From positions 1,116,001 through 1,180,000 of the forward strand of contig CANMYO010000001.1 of NCBI GenBank assembly GCA_947502145.1: a stretch of DNA of 64,000 nucleotides. Reading direction: 5' to 3'. The stretch comes from an uncultured Paracoccaceae bacterium. Lineage in GTDB: Bacteria > Pseudomonadota > Alphaproteobacteria > Rhodobacterales > Rhodobacteraceae. Position numbers and translations under genes: made by a program. Shown one piece after another: positions 39,665 through 48,757 of this stretch (positions are counted from its first letter, which is position 1; the number at the start of each line of letters is the position of its first letter). The notes beneath the pieces were generated by a model. It made no database searches and was not told where the DNA came from. It saw nothing but the letters and a program-made list of their open reading frames with translations.

Positions 39665-40624
39665 CTAGATGACGCCTGCGCGCAGGCAATCATGAATATG
39701 CAGCACGCCAGCGATTTGGTTTTGCGCCGTTACAGCGAAGAGACAGGTGATCTTGCCGGACATTTTTGCAACGGCCTCCTCGGCCAATGCATCGGGGGCA
39801 ATTGTTGTCGGGTTCTCGGTCATGACGGCACCGGCGGTTTTGCCCATCAATCCATCCATATGCCTGCGCAGATCGCCATCGGTCACAACCCCGGCAAGTG
39901 TCCCGTCCGGATGGGTGACGCCGACAACGCCAAACCCCTTCTGGCTGATCTCCAGCAGGGCGTCGCCCATTGGCGTATCACAGGAAACGCGCGGGATTGC
40001 ATCGCCTGTGTGCATTAGATGTGACACCTTGGCCAATCGTGCACCCAGCTTGCCGCCCGGATGGAACTCGCGAAAATTCTCAGGCGTGAAGTCGCGGGCT
40101 TCCATCAGGGCGATGGCCAGCGCATCGCCAACCGCCACAGACATTGTGGTTGACGTTGTTGGCACGACACCATGGCCGCATGCCTCACCCAATTGCGGAA
40201 TGTTGATGCGGATATCGGCTTGGGTGGCCAATGTGCTGCCCGCCCTGCTTGACAGGGCAATAAGCGGGATGTCGAACCGCCGTGTGTAGGCAACGAGATT
40301 GGCGAGTTCTGGTGCTTCGCCGGAATTGGAGAGCGCAATAACGATATCGTTGCTTGTGACCATACCCAGATCGCCATGGCTGGCCTCGGCGGGGTGAACA
40401 AATTGTGCGGGCGTCCCGGTCGAGGCAAGCGTTGCAGCGACCTTGCGCGCGATATGGCCCGATTTGCCGATGCCGGACACGATGATCCGGCCCTTGGCTT
40501 GCAAAATCAGATCAACAGCTTGCACAAACCCCTCGCCCAGGCCGTCTGACAGGGCTTTCAGTCCTGCTGCCTCGTCTGCGATAACCCGTCTTGCGACGGC
40601 AAGATGATCTCGTCCCGCGGCCAT
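39665..40624 (-). CDS. kdsD: Arabinose-5-phosphate isomerase KdsD/KpsF
   Basis: 319 residues from the ATG at 40624, which overlaps the RNase D stop (TGATG). An upstream in-frame ATG at 40654 would extend into that gene. SIS domain with SGIGKSGHIARK, HPAEASHGDLG and ALSNSGEAPE, then two CBS domains. It converts ribulose-5-phosphate to arabinose-5-phosphate, the first step to Kdo. With kdsB at 29147 it supplies Kdo for LPS or capsule. Confidence 0.92.
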   Translation of the reverse strand: MAAGRDHLAVARRVIADEAAGLKALSDGLGEGFVQAVDLILQAKGRIIVSGIGKSGHIARKVAATLASTGTPAQFVHPAEASHGDLGMVTSNDIVIALSNSGEAPELANLVAYTRRFDIPLIALSSRAGSTLATQADIRINIPQLGEACGHGVVPTTSTTMSVAVGDALAIALMEARDFTPENFREFHPGGKLGARLAKVSHLMHTGDAIPRVSCDTPMGDALLEISQKGFGVVGVTHPDGTLAGVVTDGDLRRHMDGLMGKTAGAVMTENPTTIAPDALAEEAVAKMSGKITCLFAVTAQNQIAGVLHIHDCLRAGVI

Positions 40625-41238
40625 CAGTGCGAAAAAATGTCCACGTCGGGCCATCCGGCCAGATCAAGCTTGGCGCGGGTTGGCAAGAACTCGAAACAGG
40701 CCTGCGCGTGTGTGCTGCGCCCTTCGCGGGCTAACATGCCATCCAGGATCTCGCGCAGTTTGTGCAGGTAGAGGACGTCGGACGCCGCGTAATCCAGCTG
40801 CGCCGGTGTCAGGGTTTCCGCGCCCCAATCGCTTTGCTGTTGGTGCTTGGAAATGTCGACGCCGACAAGCTCTTGCAACAGTGTCTTCAATCCGTGCCGG
40901 TCGGTAAAGGTGCGCACCAACTTTGACGCGATCTTGGTGCAATAGACCGGTGCGGTGGTGGCCCCAAAGCGGTGATGCAGCGCGGCAATGTCGAACCGTC
41001 CAAAATGAAACAGCTTCAGGATATCCGGGTTTTCCAGCATCGCGACAAGATTTGGGGCCTCGGATTGGTCCTTAGAAACCTGCACGAGGTGGCACTCTCC
41101 ATCGCCGCCCGACATCTGGATCAGACAGAGCCGATCCCGGTGCGGGTTCAGACCCATGGTTTCGCAGTCGATCGCAACGATCGGACCAAGGTCCAGGCCG
41201 TCTGGCAAATCGTTTTGGTAAAGGTGGTTTGCCATCAT
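40624..41238 (-). CDS. Ribonuclease D, short form
   Basis: 204 residues, against about 375 for E. coli RNase D; only the DEDDy 3'-5' exonuclease domain is present. Exo I is AIDCETMGL (DxE), Exo II HFGRFDIAAL, and Exo III YAASDVLYL. The HRDC domains are missing, as in many alphaproteobacterial copies. It trims RNA 3' ends. The gene is coupled to kdsD. Confidence 0.88.
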   Translation of the reverse strand: MMANHLYQNDLPDGLDLGPIVAIDCETMGLNPHRDRLCLIQMSGGDGECHLVQVSKDQSEAPNLVAMLENPDILKLFHFGRFDIAALHHRFGATTAPVYCTKIASKLVRTFTDRHGLKTLLQELVGVDISKHQQQSDWGAETLTPAQLDYAASDVLYLHKLREILDGMLAREGRSTHAQACFEFLPTRAKLDLAGWPDVDIFSH

Positions 41239-41468
41239 GTCGTCCTAAGCAGGGGTTCCACTCCAGATACGGTTTGCCGCGGGACTTCTCAAGCCCGCAG
41301 GATCAGCAAGGTCAATTCTCTGCCCGGATGTGGCGTCAGGCAGATCGCATTCATTGCGCCACCTCGAACGATGCGCGACCAAGAGCATTGCCCCATCCGG
41401 AATTTTGCCGGTGGGTGTGACACTTTTGGTCAGGAAAGCGCTCTGCCAATAATAGCGGCGTGCTTGGG

Positions 41469-42224
41469 TTACAGCATCAGCGCCTTGTTAATCTTGGCGG
41501 TCTTGCTGGCGTACTTGGACACGTCAACGCCCCTTTCAGTCAGTGCCTGGGCGAGTTCATCCTCGCTTAGCGCTCTGATCGCCTGTTCAGTCATCTTCAT
41601 GAAATTGATCCTGCGCGTGTACGGTGGGTTCGTATCACCAAAAAAGCTGCGGTTCTCAAACGCGAACTCATCGGCGTATTTGCCGATGAAGTAGGACAGG
41701 AAAGTATTGATACTTGTGCGAATCCGCGGATCGTCCCCCAACAGATCAGCAGAGCTTTCCAGCGTCTCCAACATCAATTGTGACCACAGTGCCGCCCCCT
41801 TGTCGTTCATCAACTGCATCGCATTGTGATGGTGGTGAAAATTCAGCCGAAATTCGGCACCATGATAATATGGCCCGCCACCCATGACGTCGATCCACAT
41901 CGACGCCTGCGTATTGATATGGTGATTGATCCCGCCAACACGTTCGAACACGGACCGAAACCAATCGTCCTGCGCAAATACGCGTTGATAGAACCGCTGA
42001 ACGATGCCCACAATCGGCTCTTGCCCTAGCAGAGAATAAAGCTGCCAGAACTGAATCGGCTTGCTTTCATCACCCGGAGCGGTCAGCGAAAGGACATCGG
42101 CCATTCGAAAGGCATCCGTCGGCAACAGGCCCTTTTCAGTCGCGGCCTGAATGTAATCGCGCTGGATCTTTTCTGTCATGTACCCGGGCTGAGTCGGGAA
42201 TTTGGGAAGGTCAACATGTGCCAT
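41469..42224 (-). CDS. Globin-like (truncated-hemoglobin-related) protein
   Basis: 251 residues. The middle part (about 70-190) reads like a truncated hemoglobin fold: FYQRVFAQDDWFRSVFERVG, then NTQASMWIDVMGGGPYYHG, then FRLNFHHHHNAMQLM. The histidines in the last segment are candidate haem ligands. The family assignment comes from motif resemblance only. Extra N-terminal (1-65) and C-terminal (200-251) helices distinguish it from the single-domain form. It is transcribed alone and could bind oxygen or nitric oxide. Confidence 0.6.
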   Translation of the reverse strand: MAHVDLPKFPTQPGYMTEKIQRDYIQAATEKGLLPTDAFRMADVLSLTAPGDESKPIQFWQLYSLLGQEPIVGIVQRFYQRVFAQDDWFRSVFERVGGINHHINTQASMWIDVMGGGPYYHGAEFRLNFHHHHNAMQLMNDKGAALWSQLMLETLESSADLLGDDPRIRTSINTFLSYFIGKYADEFAFENRSFFGDTNPPYTRRINFMKMTEQAIRALSEDELAQALTERGVDVSKYASKTAKINKALML

Positions 42225-43000
42225 GATGTTCTACCGCGCATTCAAACGCGTCCATGATGTTAGGATTATCTCGGACCAGGGCGCCGCCGCCGGTGCTGAT
42301 GTGCTGACGTAAGCAGCGACCATGTCATATTCAACCCCGGCCCCTTTTGACCGAATTACCGCTGTTGATCATGAATGCAACGAGTTCTCTGACAACGATG
42401 ACCGTGAACGGCGTAACCGTAGAAAAGGTTCAGGTTTCAAGCCCCAAGGTACCGTGCGATTTTTCCTGCATGACAGGCAATCATCATACAACAGGATAAG
42501 GCCGTGCCCATAGTGGTTCTGGCAAATGGGACAGCAGTTGAAGCGAACCGCGCCTATGCCGCAATCATAAGATCAAAGTATGAGGTTTTGAGATCTCGTT
42601 GTGGCGCTCTGGTCGATGAAGAACGCAATGCCAGCTGCTTGGATTCGACGTTTGAGGAATTCACGAATTTGTCGATGTCTTTTGCGGCTTGGAGAATGTT
42701 GAAAAGACCGGGTGTTCATTCCTCCTTGTTCTGTCGCCGGATGGTGTGTTGCTGCGCTGGCTCTTGATTATGGCGGGCGCATTTTCGCCATGCCCAGCGT
42801 CTGAAATCCATCTCGGAAACCATGCTGGGTTTTGCCCCAGTTCTGTCAAAGCGCATTCGAGAGGTATCGGACCGCATTGGACGGTTGACACAGGTGAACC
42901 CCCCGCGGTGACCTCGCCAACCAGAGCCGCGCATGGCGAATGGCCTTGGCAAGTGGGATGCAATACAACATGGCAGTAAGACCTGTCGGAAGGTTTGATC
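42225..43000. other. Poorly coding 776-base stretch, possible gene remnants
   Basis: No frame gives a recognisable protein. The best open frame is GTG 42504 to TGA 42767 (87 residues, VPIVVLANGTAVEANR start). It continues in the same frame after that stop as a coding-like 47-codon stretch (AHFRHAQRLKSISETMLG segment) ending near 42909. This pattern fits a decayed gene broken by an in-frame stop, but chance cannot be excluded. The base composition is more even than in the neighbours. Confidence 0.35.
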
Positions 43001-44308
43001 ATGATCCGTGAAGAAATTCATTGGTACCGCACCGCGCCTGGGCCACCAGACTGCGAGCGTCTGCAAGGGGATGTTCGCGCGGACGTCGTTATCGTTGGCG
43101 CGGGGCTGACTGGATTGCGCACTGCGATTGATCTGGCAGAGGCCGGCACAGATACAATCGTGATTGATGTCGAAAGGATCGGCTTTGGCGCATCGGGGCG
43201 AAGCGGCGGACAGTGCAATCCGATCTGGCGCGCCACCCCGGATGAGTTACGCAGCAAATTCGGACAGGATCAGGGTGATCGTCTGATTCAGGCCACACTT
43301 ACCGCGGCGGATGACCTGTTTGACGATATATCCCGCTACCAGATCGCTTGCGATGCGGAACAAAATGGCTGGATTCAGGCCGCGCATACGAGCAAAGCAA
43401 GAAAGAATCTGGAGCGGTTGCAGGCAACCTGGGCGGCAGAGGGTGCTGACATTTCGGTCATGTCGAAATCTGAAACACATGTGGGTGTGGGGTCCGCCGC
43501 CTATGATTTCGCGCTGCATCATCCCAAGGGCGGCTTTGTCCAGCCGCTGGGCCTGACACGCGGTTTTGCCAAAACTGCGCAGGCCGCTGGCGCAAGGTTG
43601 TTTGAACAAACGCCTGCAACCGGGATCGACAGGCAGGGCAACAATTGGCGCGTCGCAACGCCGTCCGGAACCATTACTTGTGACACGGTCATTATGACCA
43701 CCAACGCCTATACCGATGATCTGTGGCCCAATCTGCGACAAACCATGTTGCCGATGTATAGTATCGTTTTGGCCACGGCACCGTTGTCCAAGGCGCAGCG
43801 CGCGACGGTTCTGCCGGGACGCAAGACAATTGCCGATAGTCGGTTGGCGATCTATTTTGCACGGTACGATGCGGATAACCGGCTGATTTTTGGCTGTGTT
43901 GGTAGCAATGAAAAAGTGGGCACGCTGGGTGGCCACAGGCGTTTGCGTAATGGGCTGAACCACGTCTTTCCGCAGCTCAGCGGGATCGGCATCGAATGCA
44001 CCTGGGCAGGCCGCAATGGCGTGACACCGGACATGATCCCGCGGATGCACGAACCCGCCCCTGGCGTGCTTGCGGGCGTCGGCTTTAGCGGGCGCGGTAT
44101 CGCCATGACATCTGTCATGGGGCGCTGTCTGGCCCGCAAGGTGTTGGGACATGCAAATAAAGAACTGCCGTTCCCGATTTCGCCAATTACCGCGATGCCA
44201 CTGCATGGGCTGTCACGCCGTCTTGTGCCCCTGATGGCCCCTGCCTTTTCACTCAGGGACCGGGCCAGTGTGCTTTGGGACAACGCAGGTGTTGGCAAAC
44301 AAGGCTGA
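43001..44308 (+). CDS. FAD-dependent oxidoreductase (DAO family)
   Basis: 435 residues from ATG 43001, with GGAAGG seven bases upstream; an in-frame TTG at 42995 is weaker. The dinucleotide motif DVVIVGAGLTGLRTAIDLAE is near the N-terminus, followed by GFGASGRSGGQCNP, typical of glycine/D-amino-acid oxidases and gamma-glutamylputrescine oxidoreductase-like enzymes. The C-terminal GVGFSGRGIAMTSVMG segment closes the FAD site. It probably oxidises an amine or amino acid; the substrate is not determined. Confidence 0.83.
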   Translation: MIREEIHWYRTAPGPPDCERLQGDVRADVVIVGAGLTGLRTAIDLAEAGTDTIVIDVERIGFGASGRSGGQCNPIWRATPDELRSKFGQDQGDRLIQATLTAADDLFDDISRYQIACDAEQNGWIQAAHTSKARKNLERLQATWAAEGADISVMSKSETHVGVGSAAYDFALHHPKGGFVQPLGLTRGFAKTAQAAGARLFEQTPATGIDRQGNNWRVATPSGTITCDTVIMTTNAYTDDLWPNLRQTMLPMYSIVLATAPLSKAQRATVLPGRKTIADSRLAIYFARYDADNRLIFGCVGSNEKVGTLGGHRRLRNGLNHVFPQLSGIGIECTWAGRNGVTPDMIPRMHEPAPGVLAGVGFSGRGIAMTSVMGRCLARKVLGHANKELPFPISPITAMPLHGLSRRLVPLMAPAFSLRDRASVLWDNAGVGKQG

Positions 44309-44473
44309 GGACATCAACGCTGCGCCCAGGATTTATGCCGTCTCAAACACCCTGCGCGGAGCGTTGACGTCACAGGATTTGGGACATGCCCGCAACTGGC
44401 TTTAGGCTGCGATTTCCTTGCGAGGGCAGGCAATGACGTGCGACCCTTAGGGCAAAGGAAAGCGAATCAAGTC

Positions 44474-46198
44474 ATGTTGCGTGCCCTATTTTGTGTCGTG
44501 TGTGTTATGCTGGTCTGGACACCCGCAACCAGTGTTTCCGCTCAGAACTATGAGACGCTGTTCCAGGATTTCAGGGCATCTGGTCTAACCAAAGAGGACA
44601 AGCGGTTCCTCCAAGCAGCACTGGCTTTTGAGGGCCACTACAATGGCCTTCTTGATGGGGATTGGGGAAGATTGAGCCGCGAGGCCTTTGCCAGATATTC
44701 TTGGTCAGAACTAGGTGAAGCGCCGGAAGAATGGCATATGGCGTTCCTCGCTTTGACGTTCTTCCAGCTCTACGATCGTGACGGCTGGCAGATCGAGTAT
44801 TTTGAGCCGATGGGCTTGTCGATCATGGTACCGTCTGAAGCGATAGCGTTTGACCCCCCATCAGGCACGTTTGTGAATTTCCGACATAACAGGAGCTCAT
44901 TGGCGTATTCAGCAGGTGTTCATCGCGTCGAGACCGCGCAGAACGTTCATGATTTCACACTTGATTGGCACACTGCCAGCGCTGAACCATACACGGTCCG
45001 CAAGAATGATTTGGCTGTAAGCAGGAGTGAGAAACGGGATGGTTCCGTCTTGTATACGCGCTCCAACTTCGTTGATGGCGCATGGTCGACTGTAATGCTC
45101 TCTGCGGATCGTACTGACGTGCCAATTCTGAATGCGGTTGCAGCCAGCCTTTCAGTGGGACGCGTGCCGCCACTACGCTACACTTCTGGTGGCCGCATCG
45201 AATTGGCGCTGAATCAAACGCTAGATATTTTGAGCAAAGAAGACTCGGCTCCCACGTCAGATGCGCAGACAAGGTATCAGTATATTCAGGTGTCGAGCCA
45301 TGCCTCATTGAGCGACGCAATCGCAACGGCCCGGACTTACCGCACTCGGTTTCCAAACGTCGAAGTCTACGAAACCCGATCTGGTTTCCTTGCTGTGGTC
45401 GTGGGGACCGCAACACTTGAACGCGTCAACAGTGTCATCGCAAATCTCGTTGCCGAAAACGCGGTCCCTTCCGATACCTACGCCACGGCAGGGGAAGGTT
45501 TCACCAAAAGGGTTTGGGACTCATCCATTGGTGCGAATTCCACGCGAGAACCGGAGCCACGATCAAGCCACTCCGATACTCCAGCACGCGTGAGTTCTGG
45601 TACTGGTTTTTTCGTCTCGGATGATGGGCATGTCTTGACTAACGAGCATGTGGTTGAAGGCTGTTCTGAAATTTTTGTCAACGACACCTTGGCGCACCTT
45701 GTTGCGGCTTCCCCGGAATTCGATCTCGCCTTGTTGGAAGTCAGGGGCATTACGCCGGACGGTGTGGCAAAGTTTTCGCCTGCCCCGGCAAGACTGAATT
45801 CTGACGTGACGGTGGTGGGATATCCGCTATTTGAACTGCTTAGCGGGATCAATGTGACAAGGGGCGCAGTTTCTTCGCAGGCTGGCTTCAGAGGCGACGC
45901 CACAAGAATGCAAATCACGGCACCCGTTCAAAGCGGAAATTCTGGTGGACCGGTTCTTGGTGCCGACGGTGAAGTTGTTGGCGTTGTCGTTAGCAAATTA
46001 GATGCAGAGGTGGTGGCGGAAAGTTTTGGCGATACACCACAGAACGTCAATTTCGCGGTCCGTGGTGAGATTGCAAAGTTGTTTCTCTCCATGAACGGCG
46101 TGGACCCTGGCTTGGGTGAAAGTAACGGTATTTTGCCCCCCGAAGACTTAGCAAGCGCCGCCAAAGAATTCACTGTATTCATTGAATGTATGGATTGA
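44474..46198 (+). CDS. Exported trypsin-like serine protease with peptidoglycan-binding-like and SPOR-like regions
   Basis: 574 residues from ATG 44474. Signal peptide (LFCVVCVMLVWTPATSVSAQ), a peptidoglycan-binding-1-like helical unit (about 35-75), a middle region of unknown type, a SPOR-like stretch (about 270-320, YQYIQVSSHASLSDAIATA), then an S1C/trypsin-like domain. The triad is His392 in TNEHVVEG, Asp417 in EFDLALLEV and Ser490 in SGNSGGPV. It may act at the cell wall. Codon use is less GC-rich than in the neighbours and it stands next to a tRNA gene, so recent acquisition is possible. Confidence 0.82.
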   Translation: MLRALFCVVCVMLVWTPATSVSAQNYETLFQDFRASGLTKEDKRFLQAALAFEGHYNGLLDGDWGRLSREAFARYSWSELGEAPEEWHMAFLALTFFQLYDRDGWQIEYFEPMGLSIMVPSEAIAFDPPSGTFVNFRHNRSSLAYSAGVHRVETAQNVHDFTLDWHTASAEPYTVRKNDLAVSRSEKRDGSVLYTRSNFVDGAWSTVMLSADRTDVPILNAVAASLSVGRVPPLRYTSGGRIELALNQTLDILSKEDSAPTSDAQTRYQYIQVSSHASLSDAIATARTYRTRFPNVEVYETRSGFLAVVVGTATLERVNSVIANLVAENAVPSDTYATAGEGFTKRVWDSSIGANSTREPEPRSSHSDTPARVSSGTGFFVSDDGHVLTNEHVVEGCSEIFVNDTLAHLVAASPEFDLALLEVRGITPDGVAKFSPAPARLNSDVTVVGYPLFELLSGINVTRGAVSSQAGFRGDATRMQITAPVQSGNSGGPVLGADGEVVGVVVSKLDAEVVAESFGDTPQNVNFAVRGEIAKLFLSMNGVDPGLGESNGILPPEDLASAAKEFTVFIECMD

Positions 46199-46586
46199 GC
46201 GGAAGAGTGTTTTCCCAATGATTTCGGCAAAACCGGAGCGGTCACATGGGCGCGATGGGATGCGGGAACCCTGAGGTTGGGGTGGAAAGGCTGGCGACAT
46301 GCATGTGCAGCGCGGAAGGCTGAAAAAATTTGCGATAGATTGGTCTGGCCCAGTGGCGTGCTAGATGGCAACGATGGCCTGCGCTCCAGGCATATTCGCA
46401 AGCGAGCATTTGTGTGACTGTTTCAAGAGCACGAAGTCCCAGTCAATCACGGTGGATTCAACATATGAATTTCCTTTTGTGGTTTCCGAACCGGCATGAC
46501 GGCAAGCATCAAAAGGGGATGGCAAAGGTGGTTGAAGAAAGCCCAAATCGCTCAGGTGTATTATATATACGAAATTTGGGAAGAAT
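46199..46586. other. Gap between the protease and tRNA-Leu, nothing recognised
   Basis: 388 bases with only short, unconvincing open frames. I looked for a copy of the tRNA 3' end as an integration scar here and toward the protease gene and saw none longer than eight bases. Confidence 0.4.
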
Positions 46587-46672
46587 TGGTGCCCAGGAGA
46601 GGACTCGAACCTCCACGTCCATACGGACACCAGCACCTGAAGCTGGCGCGTCTACCATTCCGCCACCTGGGC
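46587..46672 (-). tRNA. tRNA-Leu (CAG anticodon)
   Basis: On the minus strand: acceptor stem GCCCAGG paired with CCTGGGC, discriminator A, and an encoded CCA at 46589-46587. The anticodon loop TTCAGGT gives CAG, reading the Leu codon CUG. The long variable arm expected of tRNA-Leu (TGTCCGTATGGACG) and the T-loop GGTTCGAGTCC are present. Confidence 0.96.
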
Positions 46673-46688
46673 AGGTGTCGTGAGGGGC

Positions 46689-46717
46689 GATGTAGCTACC
46701 CATTTGCAAGCTGTCAA
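46689..46717 (-). promoter_or_regulatory. Predicted sigma-70 promoter of tRNA-Leu
   Basis: On the minus strand, consensus TTGACA (46712-46717), a 17-base spacer and TACATC (46689-46694). Transcription would start about ten bases before the tRNA. The same TTGACA-17-TACATC pattern is seen before secA. Confidence 0.7.
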
Positions 46718-46814
46718 CGCGATTCCGCGGGAAACTTGCACATCGCGGTTTCGCCTTGTCTGAACAGGGGGGCAAGGTTAAACCAAAGTGGAATTCAGCA
46801 CAGAGGGCGGCAGC

Positions 46815-47798
46815 ATGTCCAAACTTGTCACAATCTTCGGCGGATCAGGGTTTTTGGGCCGCTATGTTGCCCAGCGCATGGCCAAGGCAGGTTGGCGCGT
46901 CCGTGTTGCAGTGCGAAACGCGAATGAAGCCATCTATGTGCGCCCCTATGGTGCTGTCGGTCAGGTTGAGCCGGTGTTTTGCAATGTCCGCGACGACGAC
47001 AGTGTTGCGGCGGTGCTTAATGGGGCTGACGTGGCCGTCAATTGTGTTGGCGTGTTGGCTGACACCGGCCGCAATACCTTTGACGCTGTCCAGGCAGAGG
47101 CACCGGGCCGGATTGCGCGGCTTTGCGCGGGACATGGTGTAGGACAGCTTGTCCATATCTCGGCGATTGGCGCGGATGTTGATGCGGAAAGCGAATACTT
47201 CAAAACCAAGGCGCAGGGCGAAGCTGCCGTTTTGGAGCATATGGCCGACGCGCTGATCTTGCGCCCTTCCATCATGTTCGGGCCCGAGGATCAGTTCTTT
47301 AACCGCTTTGCCGGTCTTTCGCGCTTTGGTCCGGTTTTGCCTGTGGTCGGTGGCGGCACATTGTTTCAGCCGGTTTATGTCGACGATGTGGCCGAGGCGG
47401 TCGAAAAGGGTGTTATTAACCCAACCTTGGCCGGTGTTTTCGAACTTGGTGGGCCAGATGTCGACAGTTTCCGCGGCCATATGGAAATGATGTTGGGCAT
47501 CATCAACCGCCGGCGCCTGATTTTGAATATCCCTTTCTTTGTGGCCCGGCCAATGGCGTCGATCTTTGGATTGGTACAGGCCGTGTCGCTCGGGATCGTC
47601 AAAGCGCCGATCAATTCAGACCAGGTCAAGAACCTTGCGGTGGATAACATCGTCTCTGACGATGCCAAGGGACTTGCCGACCTTGGGGTGCGTCCCACGG
47701 CGATGGAAGCGGTGCTGCCGGATTACCTGTGGCGTTTCCGTCCGTCCGGGCAATATGCTGCGATCAAGGATTCCGCAAAAAATCTTCGTAACACCTGA
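46815..47798 (+). CDS. NDUFA9-like NAD(P)-binding protein (atypical short-chain dehydrogenase)
   Basis: 327 residues from ATG 46815; nine in-frame upstream codons lack the fold. The Rossmann motif TIFGGSGFLGRYVAQRM starts at residue 5. The atypical SDR family with SSIMFGPEDQFFNRFA-like segment (here PSIMFGPEDQFFNR) includes the mitochondrial complex I subunit NDUFA9 and bacterial relatives. The role in bacteria is unclear, perhaps in respiratory complex I assembly or quinone-related metabolism. It is coupled to uppP (TGATG). Confidence 0.85.
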   Translation: MSKLVTIFGGSGFLGRYVAQRMAKAGWRVRVAVRNANEAIYVRPYGAVGQVEPVFCNVRDDDSVAAVLNGADVAVNCVGVLADTGRNTFDAVQAEAPGRIARLCAGHGVGQLVHISAIGADVDAESEYFKTKAQGEAAVLEHMADALILRPSIMFGPEDQFFNRFAGLSRFGPVLPVVGGGTLFQPVYVDDVAEAVEKGVINPTLAGVFELGGPDVDSFRGHMEMMLGIINRRRLILNIPFFVARPMASIFGLVQAVSLGIVKAPINSDQVKNLAVDNIVSDDAKGLADLGVRPTAMEAVLPDYLWRFRPSGQYAAIKDSAKNLRNT

Positions 47799-48598
47799 TG
47801 GATTCGTCACTTGTTGCGATCCTGCTGGGCATCCTTGAGGGGCTGACCGAATTCATCCCCGTGTCCTCAACCGGGCACCTGCTGCTTGTGGGGCATTTTC
47901 TGGGGTTTGACAGTGCCGGGAACACCTTTGAGGTGGTGATCCAGATCGGGGCTGTCATGGCGCTTGTTGTGCTGTTTTTTCAGCGCCTTTGGGGTGCAGT
48001 TGCAACCGCACCAACGGACCCTGCATCCCGGCGCTTTATTCTCTCAATCGTCATTGCGGCCCTCCCTGCGGTTCTGCTTGGCGTGCTGATGCACGATCTG
48101 ATCAAGACCGTCCTATTTGAAACACCCATGCTGATTGCGGTCATGCTTGTGATTGGTGGTGTGATCTTGCTGTTGGTGGACCGTTTGGAGCTGCGCGAAA
48201 CGCAGCAAGACGCAATGCGGCTGCCGCTGAAAACTGCCCTTGGAATCGGGATATTCCAGTGCCTGTCTCTGATACCCGGCACCTCCCGTTCCGGGTCGAC
48301 CATTGTCGGTGCGCTATTGTTGGGGGTTAGTAAGCGTGCAGCAGCGGAGTTTTCATTCTTTTTGTCGATTCCGATGATGTTCGGTGTCTTTGGATATGAC
48401 CTTTACAAGAACCGCGATGTGCTCGACTTTTCTGCAGTGACTGAGATTGCCTTGGGTCTAGCATTTGCCTTTGTCACGGCGCTGATCGTGGTGAAATGGG
48501 TGCTGAACTATGTATCGACCCATGGATATGCCCTGTTTGGCTGGTGGCGAATCATTGTTGGTCTTGCAGCAATTACCGCACTTTCATTGGGAAATTGA
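47798..48598 (+). CDS. uppP: Undecaprenyl-diphosphatase UppP (BacA)
   Basis: 266 residues, several membrane helices. The two catalytic repeats are EFIPVSSTGHLLLV (near 19-32) and LIPGTSRSGSTIVG (about 153-166). It dephosphorylates undecaprenyl diphosphate so the lipid carrier can be reused in peptidoglycan and polysaccharide synthesis. Confidence 0.95.
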   Translation: MDSSLVAILLGILEGLTEFIPVSSTGHLLLVGHFLGFDSAGNTFEVVIQIGAVMALVVLFFQRLWGAVATAPTDPASRRFILSIVIAALPAVLLGVLMHDLIKTVLFETPMLIAVMLVIGGVILLLVDRLELRETQQDAMRLPLKTALGIGIFQCLSLIPGTSRSGSTIVGALLLGVSKRAAAEFSFFLSIPMMFGVFGYDLYKNRDVLDFSAVTEIALGLAFAFVTALIVVKWVLNYVSTHGYALFGWWRIIVGLAAITALSLGN

Positions 48599-48600
48599 CA

Positions 48601-48684
48601 AATTAGGTAAGGTAGGGTGACCTAAATTGACGGAAATAACCGACAATTTTCTGTCGACCTTCCGAAAATCACGCAATTAGGTCA
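48601..48684. promoter_or_regulatory. Repeated AATTAGGT boxes upstream of gltD, candidate operator
   Basis: AATTAGGT occurs at 48601-48608 and 48675-48682. The inverted form TGACCTAAATT lies at 48618-48628, and the second box continues to AATTAGGTCA. The three copies are close to half-sites of an inverted repeat. A regulator-binding function is inference from the repetition and the position before gltD. Confidence 0.4.
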
Positions 48685-48757
48685 GTTATTATGACTTTTA
48701 ATCCGCGCGTGGGGGGGCTAAACAGCAGTCTCAATTTCTCAAATTTTGGAGAGCGTG

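Noticed and set aside
46587-46672. tRNA-Leu as an integration site (att) for an island toward the protease gene
   Set aside because: No copy of the tRNA 3' end longer than about eight bases was found on the protease side and no integrase gene is present.
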